In this document: piece by piece, positions 42,916 to 52,354 of the stretch
Layout: every line of letters begins with the position of its first letter
Position numbering within the stretch: the first letter of the stretch is position 1
DNA from: Salinimicrobium sp963709775
Lineage (GTDB): Bacteria > Bacteroidota > Bacteroidia > Flavobacteriales > Flavobacteriaceae
Assembly (NCBI GenBank): GCA_963709775.1
Contig: CAVPXS010000018.1
Span: 248,001-312,000 of the forward strand
DNA length: 64,000 nt
Reading direction: 5' to 3'
Made by a program: the position numbers and the translations under genes
The notes under the pieces: generated by a model
Databases searched by the model: none
Told to the model about the DNA's origin: nothing
What the model saw: only the letters and a program-made list of their open reading frames with translations

Positions 42916-44238
42916 ATGCTTACATTTAAGCTGTTCATATTGCTGTTATGTGCCGGGATTACTTCCGGGTTTGGTCAGGAAAACTTCAGGATCAAAGATG
43001 GAAAGAAAAAGGACCGGATAAAATTTGAAATGGTCAATAATCTCATTATTGTACCGGTGGAACTTAATGGGACCCAACTTTCCTTTCTTGTAGATACAGG
43101 TGTAAAGACCACCGTATTGCTTACGCTCAATGAAGAAGATACGCTTTTACTCAAATCGGCGGAAAGGATCTTTTTAAGGGGTATAGGCGGGGAAGAATTG
43201 ATCAAAGCTTACAGATCTTCAAATAATGAGTTTAAGTTGGGGAATACAACCAGTACAAATCTCAACGTTTATGTCATTTATGACCCCGATATTAATTTCT
43301 CGCCCAGGCTTGGAGTTCCTGTTCACGGGATCATTGGCTACGATCTTTTTAAAGATTTTGTAGTGGAGATAAATTATCCAAGGCGCTTCTTCGTGCTACA
43401 CGATCCTGAAAAATTCAGTAAAAAGCTCAGGAGATATAAGGAGGTGCCCCTGGAGTTTTTTCAGGATAAACCTTATGTGCAGGTAGGTCTTAACATTGAG
43501 GGAAAGGAGTCGATGGCAACCTTACTTCTGGATAACGGTCTGAGCGACGCGCTATGGCTTTTCCCCGATTCCGAAAAGATACACGTTCCCCAAAATACTT
43601 TTCCCGATTATCTCGGCCGGGGTTTGTTAGGTGATGTGGTGGGGGAGCGTAGTATCGTTGAAACATTAACTATGGGAGAAGAGGTTTTAAATAATGTCTC
43701 TGCCTCCTTTCCCGATAGTCTTTCGGTTGAAGGTTTAAAGACATATCACGCGCGCAACGGGAGTATGGGGGCAGAGATTCTAAAGCGGTTTCATGTAGTT
43801 TTTGATTACCAAAATCAAAAGCTTTACTTGCGGGGCAACAAGTGGAGAGATGACGAATTCAGGCACAATTTAAGTGGGATAGTGCTGGAGCATAAGGGTT
43901 ACCAGATTGTAGAATCTTATGAGGAAGTTGTAAGATCTGTCTCCTCAAGGGAGGAGAGTAGAAATGAAATAATCCTTGAGCCTTCTCTCTATAAGAAGTT
44001 CGAATTAAAGCCGGCTTTCCAAATAGCCAGGTTAAGACCAGATTCTCCTGCAATAAAAGCAGGGCTAAAGGTGGGGGATGAGGTGCTAAAGATCAATGGG
44101 CGTAACGCATGGAAGCTGGATCTTAATGATTTTAATAGCTTCTTTACTTCAGGAGAAGGTAGAAAGATTAAAATGCAGGTGCTTCGGCAGGATCAAAAGA
44201 TGGAATTTGAATTTGAACTAAGAGATCCTTTAAAATAA
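42916..44238 (+). CDS. Secreted retropepsin-like aspartyl protease with PDZ domain
   Basis: A 440-residue exported protein: signal peptide to about residue 20 (ending SGFGQ), a first retropepsin half with the catalytic FLVDTGVKTTVL near 56-67 and HGIIGYDLFKDF near 136-147, a second half with TLLLDNGLSDALWL near 198-211 and GSMGAEILKRFHVVFDY near 281, and a C-terminal PDZ domain (AFQIARLRPDSPAIKAGLKVGDEVLKING). The second half carries Asp-Asn-Gly where an active DTG is expected. Monocistronic. Bacteroidota have many such proteins of unknown substrate. Confidence 0.87.
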   Translation: MLTFKLFILLLCAGITSGFGQENFRIKDGKKKDRIKFEMVNNLIIVPVELNGTQLSFLVDTGVKTTVLLTLNEEDTLLLKSAERIFLRGIGGEELIKAYRSSNNEFKLGNTTSTNLNVYVIYDPDINFSPRLGVPVHGIIGYDLFKDFVVEINYPRRFFVLHDPEKFSKKLRRYKEVPLEFFQDKPYVQVGLNIEGKESMATLLLDNGLSDALWLFPDSEKIHVPQNTFPDYLGRGLLGDVVGERSIVETLTMGEEVLNNVSASFPDSLSVEGLKTYHARNGSMGAEILKRFHVVFDYQNQKLYLRGNKWRDDEFRHNLSGIVLEHKGYQIVESYEEVVRSVSSREESRNEIILEPSLYKKFELKPAFQIARLRPDSPAIKAGLKVGDEVLKINGRNAWKLDLNDFNSFFTSGEGRKIKMQVLRQDQKMEFEFELRDPLK

Positions 44239-44261
44239 AAAAGCCCCTCTAAAGAGGGGCT
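44236..44261 (-). terminator. Terminator of the DUF1573 gene
   Basis: AGCCCCTCT and AGAGGGGCT pair with a tight loop; on the minus strand TTTTTT follows. It lies between convergent genes. In the plus direction the T run is missing. Confidence 0.85.
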
Positions 44262-44263
44262 CC

Positions 44264-44280
44264 TAAAATGTCATTTTTGG
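44264..44280. repeat. CAAAAATGNCATTTTTG palindrome, copy at 44.3 kb
   Basis: TAAAATGTCATTTTTGG between the convergent PDZ-protease and DUF1573 genes, next to the terminator. Confidence 0.6.
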
Positions 44281-44286
44281 AAGGTT

Positions 44287-44658
44287 TTATTCCAAAACTT
44301 TTCCTTTGATCTTGATCGATTTTGCAGGCTCTTCTGCATTAGAATAAACCGTAATGGTCTTTCTAATAGGGCCAACAATTTTAGTGTCATATTTAACTTT
44401 GATCTCGCCAGTTTCACCTGGAGCGATAGGATCTTTAGGTTTTTCGGGGATTGTACATCCACAACTTGAAGTCACATCTGTAATAACAAGAGCAACATTT
44501 CCAGTATTTGTGAATTCAAAGACGCGTACGCCGTCACTTCCCTTTGCTATTTCGCCATAGTCTATTACTTCAGACTTAAATTCGATTTTTGCTGTTTCCT
44601 GAGCCTGAACTGCGAAACCGACTAAAACGAAAATGGCAATTGCAATAAATTTTTTCAT
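44287..44658 (-). CDS. DUF1573 domain periplasmic protein
   Basis: A 123-residue exported protein with signal peptide MKKFIAIAIFVLVGFAVQAQ and a single Ig-like DUF1573 domain. The signature is FKSEVIDYGEIAKGS, FEFTNTGNVALVITDV and SSCGCTIPEKPKDPIAPGE. The longer frame upstream (to 44796) is not plausible because it lacks the signal start. The domain is common and often duplicated in Bacteroidota; no function is established. Divergent from valS. Confidence 0.9.
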   Translation of the reverse strand: MKKFIAIAIFVLVGFAVQAQETAKIEFKSEVIDYGEIAKGSDGVRVFEFTNTGNVALVITDVTSSCGCTIPEKPKDPIAPGETGEIKVKYDTKIVGPIRKTITVYSNAEEPAKSIKIKGKVLE

Positions 44659-44715
44659 AGTTTTTAATTTAATCAGAATTGTAAATATACTACTAATCTG
44701 TTTATTGTAGCAAAT

Positions 44716-44744
44716 AAAAAGGCAATCCACTGCTCTGCCTTTTT
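44716..44744. other. Hairpin between the divergent DUF1573 and valS genes
   Basis: AAAAAGGCA and TGCCTTTTT form a terminator-like stem with an 11-base loop, although both neighbouring genes point away from it. It could be a leader attenuator-like hairpin or an operator; function unknown. Confidence 0.4.
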
Positions 44745-44762
44745 TAATCCTGAAGTTATAAT

Positions 44763-44770
44763 TACTTTTG
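44763..44770 (+). promoter_or_regulatory. -7 element of valS
   Basis: TACTTTTG matches TAnnTTTG, 29 bases ahead of the valS ATG. No TTG at -33; the hairpin at 44716-44744 occupies that area. Confidence 0.4.
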
Positions 44771-44799
44771 CCAAGATATTCCAAAAACCGCACCAAAGT

Positions 44800-47428
44800 A
44801 TGACTGTAGCATCAAATTACGTAGCCCGGGAAGTTGAAAATAAATGGTATGACTACTGGATGAAAAACAATTATTTTCATTCTGAAGTTGATGAAAGGGA
44901 GCCGTATACAATCGTGATTCCGCCGCCCAATGTTACCGGTGTGCTGCACATGGGGCACATGCTTAACAACACCATTCAGGATGTGTTGATTAGACGGGCA
45001 AGGCTTAAAGGCTACAATGCCTGCTGGGTGCCGGGAACAGATCATGCTTCTATTGCTACGGAAGCAAAAGTCGTGGCCAAGCTTAAAGCTGAAGGAATTG
45101 ATAAAAATGATCTTTCAAGGGAAGAATTCCTGAAGCATGCGTGGGACTGGACTCATAAACATGGTGGGATTATCCTCGAGCAATTAAAGAAACTTGGAGC
45201 TTCCTGTGACTGGGAACGCACTAAATTCACGATGGACGATGATATGTCTGCTTCGGTGATCAAAGTATTTGTTGATCTTTACCGAAAAGGGCATATTTAC
45301 CGGGGATATCGTATGGTAAACTGGGATCCACAGGCGAAAACCACGCTTTCCGATGAAGAAGTGATCTATCAGGAGCGGCAGGGGCATTTGTACTACCTGA
45401 ATTATAAAATTGAAGGGACAGAAGATACCCTTACAATAGCAACCACCCGTCCCGAGACAATTTTGGGAGATACTGCAATTTGTATTAACCCAAATGATGA
45501 GCGTTTTACCCATTTAAAAGGTAAAAAAGCAATTGTGCCTTTATGCGAGAGGGTTATTCCTATTATAGAGGATGAATATGTTGATGTGGAATTTGGTACG
45601 GGATGTTTAAAAGTGACTCCGGCGCATGATGAGAATGATAAGATGCTTGGCGACAAGCACAATCTTGAGGTGATCGATATTTTTCACGACGACGCTACCC
45701 TGAATTCCTTCGGAATGCAATACGAGGGAATGGATCGTTTTGAAGCCCGAAAGCAAATGGTGAGGGACCTGGAGGAAAAAGGGAATCCTTGTAAAGACCG
45801 AAGAGCACGTGAACAAGGTGGGGACCAGTGAGCGCACCGGTGCTGTTATAGAACCAAAATTGAGTGATCAATGGTTCCTTAAAATGAAAGAACTTGCCCA
45901 GCCTGCTCTTGATGCTGTATTGGAAAAAGAGGTGAACCTGGTGCCCGATAAATTTGTAAATACCTACCGTCACTGGATGGAAAATGTTCGGGACTGGAAC
46001 ATTAGCCGTCAGTTGGTATGGGGACAGCAAATTCCGGCGTTTTTCTATGGAGATGGAAAGGAAGACTTTGTTGTGGCCGAAACTCCTGAAGAAGCCCTGG
46101 AATTGGCCAGGAAACAATCCGGAAAAGATCTTACAGCCGCCGACCTAACACAGGACAAAGATGCACTGGATACCTGGTTTTCTTCCTGGTTATGGCCAAT
46201 TAGTGTGTTTAACGGGATCCTGGAGCCGGACAATAAAGAAATAAATTATTACTACCCAACCAATGATTTGGTTACTGCCCCCGAGATCCTTTTCTTCTGG
46301 GTGGCGCGAATGATCATTGCCGGATATGAATACAGGGATCAAAAACCTTTTAACAACGTTTACCTCACCGGAATTGTGCGCGACAAACAGCGTCGTAAAA
46401 TGTCAAAATCCCTGGGTAATTCCCCCGATCCTCTTGGGCTTATAGATGCTTATGGTGCAGATGGGGTTAGAGTAGGGATGCTTTTGAGTTCCCCTGCAGG
46501 GAATGACCTTATGTTTGAAGAAGATCTGTGCAAGCAGGGTGGGGCGTTTGTGAATAAAATATGGAACTCCTTTAAGCTGGTGAACTCCTGGGAAGTTTCA
46601 GATAAAGCTGAACAACCCGAAGCTGCTAAAATTGCCATACAGTGGTATAAGGCAAAATTCCAGAAGAGCCTGCAAGAGATCGATGATAACTATAAAAAGT
46701 ATCGCATGAGTGATGCTTTAATGGCAACTTATAAGCTGGTGTGGGACGATTACTGTTCCTGGTTCCTGGAAATGGTGAAGCCGGTTTACGGGCAACCTAT
46801 GGACAAGATTACTTTTGATGCAGTGACAGAGATCCTGGAGGACAATTTAAAGATACTCCATCCCTTTGTGCCTTTTGTATCTGAAGAGATTTGGCAGTCA
46901 ATGAAAGAGCGTTCAGAAAATGAAGCGCTTATCATATCATCCTGGCCAGAAATTGAAAACTTTGATGCTTCTTTAGTTGAAGAATTTACAGTGGCTTCAG
47001 AAGTTATTTCGGGGATAAGGAGTATCAGGAAAGAAAAGAACATCTCTTACAAGGATCAGATTGAACTACAGGTGCTTAACAACGAAAATGTGGCCGGTAC
47101 TTTTGATCCTGTTATCGAAAAACTGGGTAATATTTCTACGCTTGGATACACAGATGCACAAGTAAAAGGTGCACTATCGTTCAGAGTGAAATCGAATGAT
47201 TATTTCATTCCTGTTGCCGGTGCGATAGACGTTGATGCCGAAAAAGCTAAACTTGAGGAAGAATTGAACTATACCCGCGGATTCCTGAAATCGGTAGAAA
47301 AGAAGTTGTCTAATGAAAAGTTTGTTGGCGGTGCTCCTGCAAAAGTTGTGGAGAACGAGAAGCAGAAAAAAGCCGATGCCGAAGCAAAGATCGAAGCAAT
47401 ACTGGCAAGCTTAGAAGCACTTTCTTAA
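44800..47428 (+). CDS. valS: Valyl-tRNA synthetase (+1 frameshift in this sequence)
   Basis: Class I synthetase. HMGH of the HIGH signature is at residues 50-53 (PPNVTGVLHMGHML). The editing-domain TTRPETILGDTAI is near 216. KMSKS (RRKMSKSLGNSPDPL) is near 531. A C-terminal coiled coil follows. The first frame remains open to 45831 but leaves the family sequence after DLEEKG, and the second frame resumes as ILVKTEEHVNKVGTSERTG. One surplus base in AAAAAGGG at 45776-45783 explains the break and gives about 875 residues, the normal length. As ValRS is essential, a sequence error is most likely. Confidence 0.94.
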
Positions 47429-47849
47429 AGATTCAGGTTTTTCGAATAGAGTAGTTTCACCAGTTGGTTTTTATTCTTAAAACTAACTGGTTCAGTTACT
47501 TATCAAAGATTTTCAAGGCATCTCGACAAAGTAAATTCTTCCGTAGAAGAAAGAATCGAATAGGAGGTTTTCAGATCATGTGAAGTTTGAACTGGGACCA
47601 GACATAATTCTGCTTTTCCAAAATGAAGTAGGATGAAATTAAAATCTGCGAGGGTGGAAATTTATATCTGTTACTGAATTATTGAAACCTCAAATTCTTT
47701 AAACCGAGCTAATTCCCGGTTTAGTAAAAAGCTTCGGAAATACCTTTTTTGAAGCAGTGAAAAAGATTTTCGGCAATTAATCTGCCCCGAAAACTTTCTG
47801 GTAAATGCGTCTTTTTGGAGTTGGTAAATAGAAATTTTTCCTTTCTTAA
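47429..47849. other. Non-coding region after valS with inverted and degenerate repeats
   Basis: No gene is supported in these 421 bases. ACCAGTTGGTTTT at 47459-47471 and AAAACTAACTGGT at 47479-47491 form a stem that may end the valS transcript, although no T run follows. From about 47516 to 47580 the sequence (CATCTCGACAAAGT... GGAGGTTTTCAGATC) is a degenerate relative of the inverted repeat at 5108-5225. AAACCGAGCTAATTCCCGGTTT near 47701 is another small hairpin. Confidence 0.5.
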
Positions 47850-48116
47850 CTAATCGACAATATTCTCATCGACAAGTTTAATGTACGCTTCCTTTGCTTC
47901 CTGCGGAGTCATGTTTCGCACCTGGAGCAGGGCGTTCAGTTTAAAGGCATTTTTGACGTCACTGTCACCGGAAGGAATATATACTCTGGTGTGCTCTGTG
48001 GCCTGTTTATAAAAAGCATAGAGCTGGAGCATGATATCTGGAGGGAACTTCAGGGAAGTCTTACTGGCTTTTTCATAAGCTCTCAAAAATTCCTTATCAA
48101 CTTCTTCAGGAGTCAT
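47850..48116 (-). CDS. Acyl-CoA-binding protein (ACBP)
   Basis: An 88-residue four-helix ACBP-fold protein that buffers long-chain acyl-CoA esters. The family marks FLRAYEKASKT, MLQLYAFYKQAT (the ligand-contacting Tyr-Lys) and a modified KxxAW-type last helix (QEAKEAYIKLVDE) are present. The start is taken at ATG 48116 (MTPEEVDKEF), 11 bases after the psd stop codon; a longer frame would overlap psd. Last gene of the rsfS-to-ACBP run. Confidence 0.87.
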   Translation of the reverse strand: MTPEEVDKEFLRAYEKASKTSLKFPPDIMLQLYAFYKQATEHTRVYIPSGDSDVKNAFKLNALLQVRNMTPQEAKEAYIKLVDENIVD

Positions 48117-48126
48117 GGCTGTTAGA

Positions 48127-48780
48127 TTAGGAAACTTTGGCAATGAGACTAATTCCACCTTTTACTTTTTGATTCAGTTTAACTTCCAGAGGGGTGCCTA
48201 AGGGAAGGAATACATCTACCCTGGAACCAAATTTTATAAAGCCGCTGTCACTTCCCTGTACAACTTCTTCGCCTACCTTGGCATAATTGACTATTCGTTT
48301 GGCAAGAGCGCCGGCAATTTGTCTATACAGGATTTCTCCGGCAACTTTATTTTCAACGACTACTGTGGTGCGTTCATTTTCTTCACTTGCCTTTGGATGC
48401 CATGCAACAAGATATTTCCCCGCGTGATATTCGCTGTATTTTACAACTCCACCCACAGGATGTCTCGTAACATGCACGTTAATTGGTGACATGAAAACAG
48501 AAACCATTAACCGCTTATCTTTAAAATATTCTTTTTCGTAGACTTCTTCAATGACCACCACTTTACCGTCAACCGGTGCGACCACATGTACATCGTTGAT
48601 CTCGGTGTTTCTTTTGGGATTTCTAAAGAACTGGAGTACCAGGAAGAACAGTATAATTGATGCCACGAGAATAACAACCCGAATCCAATAGGTGAAAATA
48701 AAAGTCTGTGCAAGCAGGTTTACAATGATCAACAGGATCATCGCAGTTCCCATTATTTTATATCCTTCTTTATGAAACAT
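48127..48780 (-). CDS. psd: Phosphatidylserine decarboxylase
   Basis: Makes phosphatidylethanolamine. The 217-residue protein is the short form: two N-terminal membrane helices, VVAPVDGKVVVIEEVYEKEYF near 65-85, FMSPINVHVTRHPVGG near 92-107, and the self-cleavage site Gly-Ser in FIKFGSRVDVFLPLG near 186, which yields the pyruvoyl cofactor. It overlaps the cdsA stop by 11 bases. cdsA and psd together form a phospholipid-synthesis pair. Confidence 0.94.
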   Translation of the reverse strand: MFHKEGYKIMGTAMILLIIVNLLAQTFIFTYWIRVVILVASIILFFLVLQFFRNPKRNTEINDVHVVAPVDGKVVVIEEVYEKEYFKDKRLMVSVFMSPINVHVTRHPVGGVVKYSEYHAGKYLVAWHPKASEENERTTVVVENKVAGEILYRQIAGALAKRIVNYAKVGEEVVQGSDSGFIKFGSRVDVFLPLGTPLEVKLNQKVKGGISLIAKVS

Positions 48781-49573
48781 AGTTAATTAGTTGTAAATAG
48801 GCATAAACAAAAGGGCTCGAGAAGATAATGCTATCCAGCCTGTCGAACAAACCGCCGTGTCCCGGCATCAGCCTTCCGCTGTCTTTGACCCCTGCCTGTC
48901 GTTTAAATTTAGATTGAATAAGATCTCCCAGGGTTCCAAAAATGCTTAAAATCACAGCTAGTCCTATCCATTTTTCGATGTCGAGCAACCCGGTAAAGAA
49001 AAATACAAGATAGGCGGCAATCGCACTAAAAATAAGACCTCCCAGGAAACCTTCTACCGTCTTTTTTGGAGAGATCCTTTCAAAGAGCTTCTTTTTTCCA
49101 AAATTCTTACCTACAAGATAGGCAAAAGTATCGTTTATCCAAATAAGGGAAAATATCCCTACCACCAGTTCTGGGGTGAAATCTCCAGTATAGCTGGGAA
49201 TGAGGGTAAGAAAGATCATGGAGGCAATAAGATAGAAGATGATAATCACATACTTCTTCTTTTCAAAAAGCGGAATTTTATTGACCAGCATAAGGTCCTT
49301 GACCAAAAAGAGATTTACAAATATGGTGATCATCAAAAGGACAAGAGTGGCGTATGGACTCCAGCGCATATAACTGAAAATGACAAACAGTCCAATTAAC
49401 AGGAAATATCCCAGAAAGCTTTTAAGATGTAGCAGTCGCTGTAGTTCCCTTAAGCAGATAACTCCAAATAATAGAAAAAGGGTGGTAAAGGCAAATTCAG
49501 AGGCGAAAATGGAGACCACGAGTATAGATACGTACATGACTCCCGATAAACCCCGAATTATATTTTCCTTCAT
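48770..49573 (-). CDS. cdsA: Phosphatidate cytidylyltransferase
   Basis: Makes CDP-diacylglycerol from phosphatidic acid and CTP. The 267-residue membrane protein (about eight helices) ends with the CdsA signature near 197-250: SPKKTVEGFLGGLIFSAIAAY, GTLGDLIQSKFKRQAGVKDSG and MPGHGGLFDRLDS. The ATG at 49573 (MKENIIRGLSGVMYV) is the natural start, 1 base after the LUD gene stop codon. Operon with LUD upstream and psd downstream. Confidence 0.95.
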   Translation of the reverse strand: MKENIIRGLSGVMYVSILVVSIFASEFAFTTLFLLFGVICLRELQRLLHLKSFLGYFLLIGLFVIFSYMRWSPYATLVLLMITIFVNLFLVKDLMLVNKIPLFEKKKYVIIIFYLIASMIFLTLIPSYTGDFTPELVVGIFSLIWINDTFAYLVGKNFGKKKLFERISPKKTVEGFLGGLIFSAIAAYLVFFFTGLLDIEKWIGLAVILSIFGTLGDLIQSKFKRQAGVKDSGRLMPGHGGLFDRLDSIIFSSPFVYAYLQLINYVS

Positions 49574-49574
49574 A

Positions 49575-50186
49575 TTACAGATCTTCCAGAAGCAGCAAAT
49601 ATAGGTTTTTTGTGCTACTTCCATAGCTCATAAAATCCCCTTCTTTGTTGGTCTCAAAATTCTTGATGGTTGTAATATTTGAAGGAATGCGATCTTTGTT
49701 TTTAAATTTTATACCCCTTAAACCTTCTCCAATTGCATCTACAAGTTTACTCGTAGAGGCTAAAATGACAAAATTATAAGGCAATTCTTTTAATTTCTTT
49801 TCCTTGATTTGATTAGAGGAAATGAGGATAGATCCATCATTTGCAATGAGGTATTCACAGGTACTAAGAAAAAAAGCTGCTTCGCCAGAATAGCTGAATT
49901 CCAGATTCTGGTCAGAGAATTTATCCCTTAAATTTTGATCAAAACAGCAAGCTTCTTTTTCATACCAGTCATTCTCCAACATGATGTTTTCAAATGTTTC
50001 TATCAACTCCTCGTTACTTTCACAATATAGGAATTTGCCGCCGTTGTTTTTAAAGTTGAGCATAAAACGCTCATCTGTGGGAAGCTTAACATCTGGCATA
50101 TACTTGCTACGGTCAGGATTATCTTCCTTATCCTGACCTCTGTCTGATTTAGATTTAGGGTTTAAAAAATTTCTAAATAGACTCAT
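49575..50186 (-). CDS. LUD (LutB/LutC-like) domain protein
   Basis: A 203-residue protein. After a polar N-terminal 40 residues it has the LUD fold: FYCESNEELIETFENI-like start near 52, AAFFLSTCEYLIANDGSILISSNQ near 101-124, and LPYNFVILASTSKLVDAIGEGL near 133-154. LUD proteins belong to lactate-oxidation complexes or to less defined families. The version next to cdsA and ftsH in Flavobacteriaceae has no iron-sulfur motif and its role is unknown. Confidence 0.85.
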   Translation of the reverse strand: MSLFRNFLNPKSKSDRGQDKEDNPDRSKYMPDVKLPTDERFMLNFKNNGGKFLYCESNEELIETFENIMLENDWYEKEACCFDQNLRDKFSDQNLEFSYSGEAAFFLSTCEYLIANDGSILISSNQIKEKKLKELPYNFVILASTSKLVDAIGEGLRGIKFKNKDRIPSNITTIKNFETNKEGDFMSYGSSTKNLYLLLLEDL

Positions 50187-50220
50187 ATAGGTTTTCGGTT
50201 ACTCGGGGTAGCATTTCACC

Positions 50221-50228
50221 CAAAGGTA
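50221..50228 (-). promoter_or_regulatory. -7 element of the LUD-cdsA-psd-ACBP run
   Basis: TACCTTTG on the minus strand, 34 bases ahead of the LUD start and directly joined to the T run of the ftsH terminator. Confidence 0.45.
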
Positions 50229-50269
50229 AAAAATCTTAACTTACAGATTAGGATAAGTTAAGATTTTTT
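50228..50269 (-). terminator. Terminator of ftsH
   Basis: AAAAAATCTTAACTTA and TAAGTTAAGATTTTTT form a perfect 16-bp stem around a 10-base loop, ending in a T run on the minus strand. Confidence 0.88.
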
Positions 50270-50285
50270 ACGGGTATTTAATATA

Positions 50286-52337
50286 TTATTTTCCTTCGGA
50301 AGTTGGGGCGTCTTGAGCCTCTGAAGGGGTGGTGTCACCGGGGATCGTTCTTTCGGTAACAGTTTCTTCCTGTGTAGGGACCTTTTTTTCCTGGCTATTG
50401 CCGCTCATGATCTCATCCCTGCTTTTGAATGGCCTCTTTCCAAAGATCTCTTCAAGATTGTCTTTAAAAATAACCTCTTTCTCCAGCAGGATCTCAGCCA
50501 GTTGGGTAAGCTTGTCCTTGTTTTCTTCAAGTAACTTTACAGCTCTTTGATACTGTTCTTCAATAAGATTTGAAATCTCTTTATCTATTAATTCTGAAGT
50601 TTTTTCACTGTATGGCTTAGTGAAGTTGTATTCACTCTGGCCCGAAGAATCGTGATAAGTAAGGTTCCCTACTTTATCGTTAAGTCCATATACGGTTACC
50701 ATAGCCCTTGCCTGCTTGGTTACCTTTTCCAGGTCACTTAGAGCTCCTGTGGAAATTTTATTGAAAATTACTTTTTCAGCAGCACGTCCTCCCAGGGCAG
50801 CACACATTTCATCAAGCATTTGTTCCGGCCTTACAATAAGTCTTTCTTCCGGAAGATACCATGCAGCTCCAAGAGACTGTCCGCGAGGTACAATAGTAAC
50901 CTTAACCAACGGCGCAGCGTGCTCGAGGATCCAGCTTACTGTAGCATGTCCTGCTTCGTGGAAAGCAATTGCCTGCTTCTCCTCGGGAGTAATGATCTTA
51001 TTCTTTTTCTCAAGACCACCCACAATACGATCTACTGCATCAAGGAAATCCTGTTTGCCAACGGCAGTTTTACCTTTACGGGCAGCAATAAGGGCTGCTT
51101 CATTACAAACATTGGCAATATCGGCACCCGAGAATCCCGGGGTCTGTTTTGCCATGAACTCGGTATCCAGCTCGTCTGCTACTTTTTTAAGAGGTCGCAG
51201 GTGAACTTCAAATATTTCCTGTCGTTCCCTAACATCGGGTAGATCAACATAGATCTGTCTGTCGAACCTTCCGGCACGCATAAGGGCTTTGTCAAGTACA
51301 TCTGCCCTGTTGGTGGCGGCAAGTACGATCACATTGGTGTTCGTTCCAAAACCATCCATTTCTGTAAGAAGCTGGTTAAGGGTATTCTCACGCTCATCGT
51401 TAGAGCCGGAGAAATTACTTTTTCCGCGGGCACGTCCAATGGCATCAATCTCATCAATAAAGATAATTGCAGGGGATTTCTCCTTGGCCTGCTTGAAAAG
51501 GTCTCTTACCCTTGAAGCTCCAACACCTACGAACATCTCTACAAAATCTGACCCGGAGAGTGAGAAGAAAGGAACTTTCGCTTCTCCTGCCACTGCCTTT
51601 GCCAGCAACGTTTTTCCGGTTCCCGGAGGACCTACTAATAAGGCTCCTTTAGGGATTTTTCCTCCTAAAGAGGTGTATTTTTCGGGCTGCTTAAGGAAGT
51701 CCACGATTTCCTGAACTTCTTCTTTCGCTCCTTCAAGTCCCGCTACATCTTTAAAGGAAACTTTTACATCTGTATTTTGATCAAAAAGTTTGGCTTTGGA
51801 TTTTCCAATATTGAAGATCTGTCCACCGGCACCTCCGCCTGCACCTCCGCTCATGCGGCGCATGATGAAGATCCATATCCCAATGATAAGGATGAACGGT
51901 AACAGGGTCAACAGGATGTCCCCTAATAAATTTTGCTGGGTCTCAAATACCACAGGGGTATCAACATTAGTTTCGGCTTTTACCTCTCTAATATCGTCTT
52001 CCAGGTTTTGAAGATCTCCAAATTCAAAAGTATAGGCTGGGGAATCTCCACCGGGGAATATTTCCTCCTGGACTGCATCCTTGTGTACTTCCTTTGATTT
52101 CGCTTCTTCGGTAAGGAATACCCTTGCCTGGTTGCGGTTTACTATAACCACTTTCTCTACGTCCCCCTGCTCAAGATAATCCAGGAATTCAGCGGGATTG
52201 GTCTTGGCAGGTTCATTGAACCCGCTTCCACTGTAAAAATTGATTCCCAGGAAAACAAGTATTATAGCGGCATAAATCCAGTATGCACTGAATTTAGGCT
52301 TTTTGGGCTCTTTATTTTTAGGTTGCTCTTTGGCCAT
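50286..52337 (-). CDS. ftsH: ATP-dependent zinc metalloprotease FtsH
   Basis: Membrane-anchored AAA+ protease for quality control of membrane and short-lived proteins. The 683-residue protein has two membrane helices (about 19-38 and 137-157) around a periplasmic domain, a Gly-rich linker, Walker A GPPGTGKTLLAKAV near 233-246, Walker B IIFIDEIDAIG near 291-301, the second region of homology (TNRADVLDKALMRAGRFDR), and the zinc site HEAGH near 457-461. The C-terminal tail is a low-complexity acidic region. It follows rsfS by 17 bases. Confidence 0.97.
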   Translation of the reverse strand: MAKEQPKNKEPKKPKFSAYWIYAAIILVFLGINFYSGSGFNEPAKTNPAEFLDYLEQGDVEKVVIVNRNQARVFLTEEAKSKEVHKDAVQEEIFPGGDSPAYTFEFGDLQNLEDDIREVKAETNVDTPVVFETQQNLLGDILLTLLPFILIIGIWIFIMRRMSGGAGGGAGGQIFNIGKSKAKLFDQNTDVKVSFKDVAGLEGAKEEVQEIVDFLKQPEKYTSLGGKIPKGALLVGPPGTGKTLLAKAVAGEAKVPFFSLSGSDFVEMFVGVGASRVRDLFKQAKEKSPAIIFIDEIDAIGRARGKSNFSGSNDERENTLNQLLTEMDGFGTNTNVIVLAATNRADVLDKALMRAGRFDRQIYVDLPDVRERQEIFEVHLRPLKKVADELDTEFMAKQTPGFSGADIANVCNEAALIAARKGKTAVGKQDFLDAVDRIVGGLEKKNKIITPEEKQAIAFHEAGHATVSWILEHAAPLVKVTIVPRGQSLGAAWYLPEERLIVRPEQMLDEMCAALGGRAAEKVIFNKISTGALSDLEKVTKQARAMVTVYGLNDKVGNLTYHDSSGQSEYNFTKPYSEKTSELIDKEISNLIEEQYQRAVKLLEENKDKLTQLAEILLEKEVIFKDNLEEIFGKRPFKSRDEIMSGNSQEKKVPTQEETVTERTIPGDTTPSEAQDAPTSEGK

Positions 52338-52354
52338 GCGTTCTTTCTTAACTC

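Noticed and set aside
44659..44796. Longer DUF1573 frame
   Set aside because: It would bury the signal peptide 46 residues inside the protein.
3882..45831. Programmed +1 frameshifting as a common mechanism
   Set aside because: The seven sites share no slippery codon, stop codon or spacing; in valS and the antiporter the switch lies far from any stop. Insertion errors explain all cases more simply, though this should be checked.
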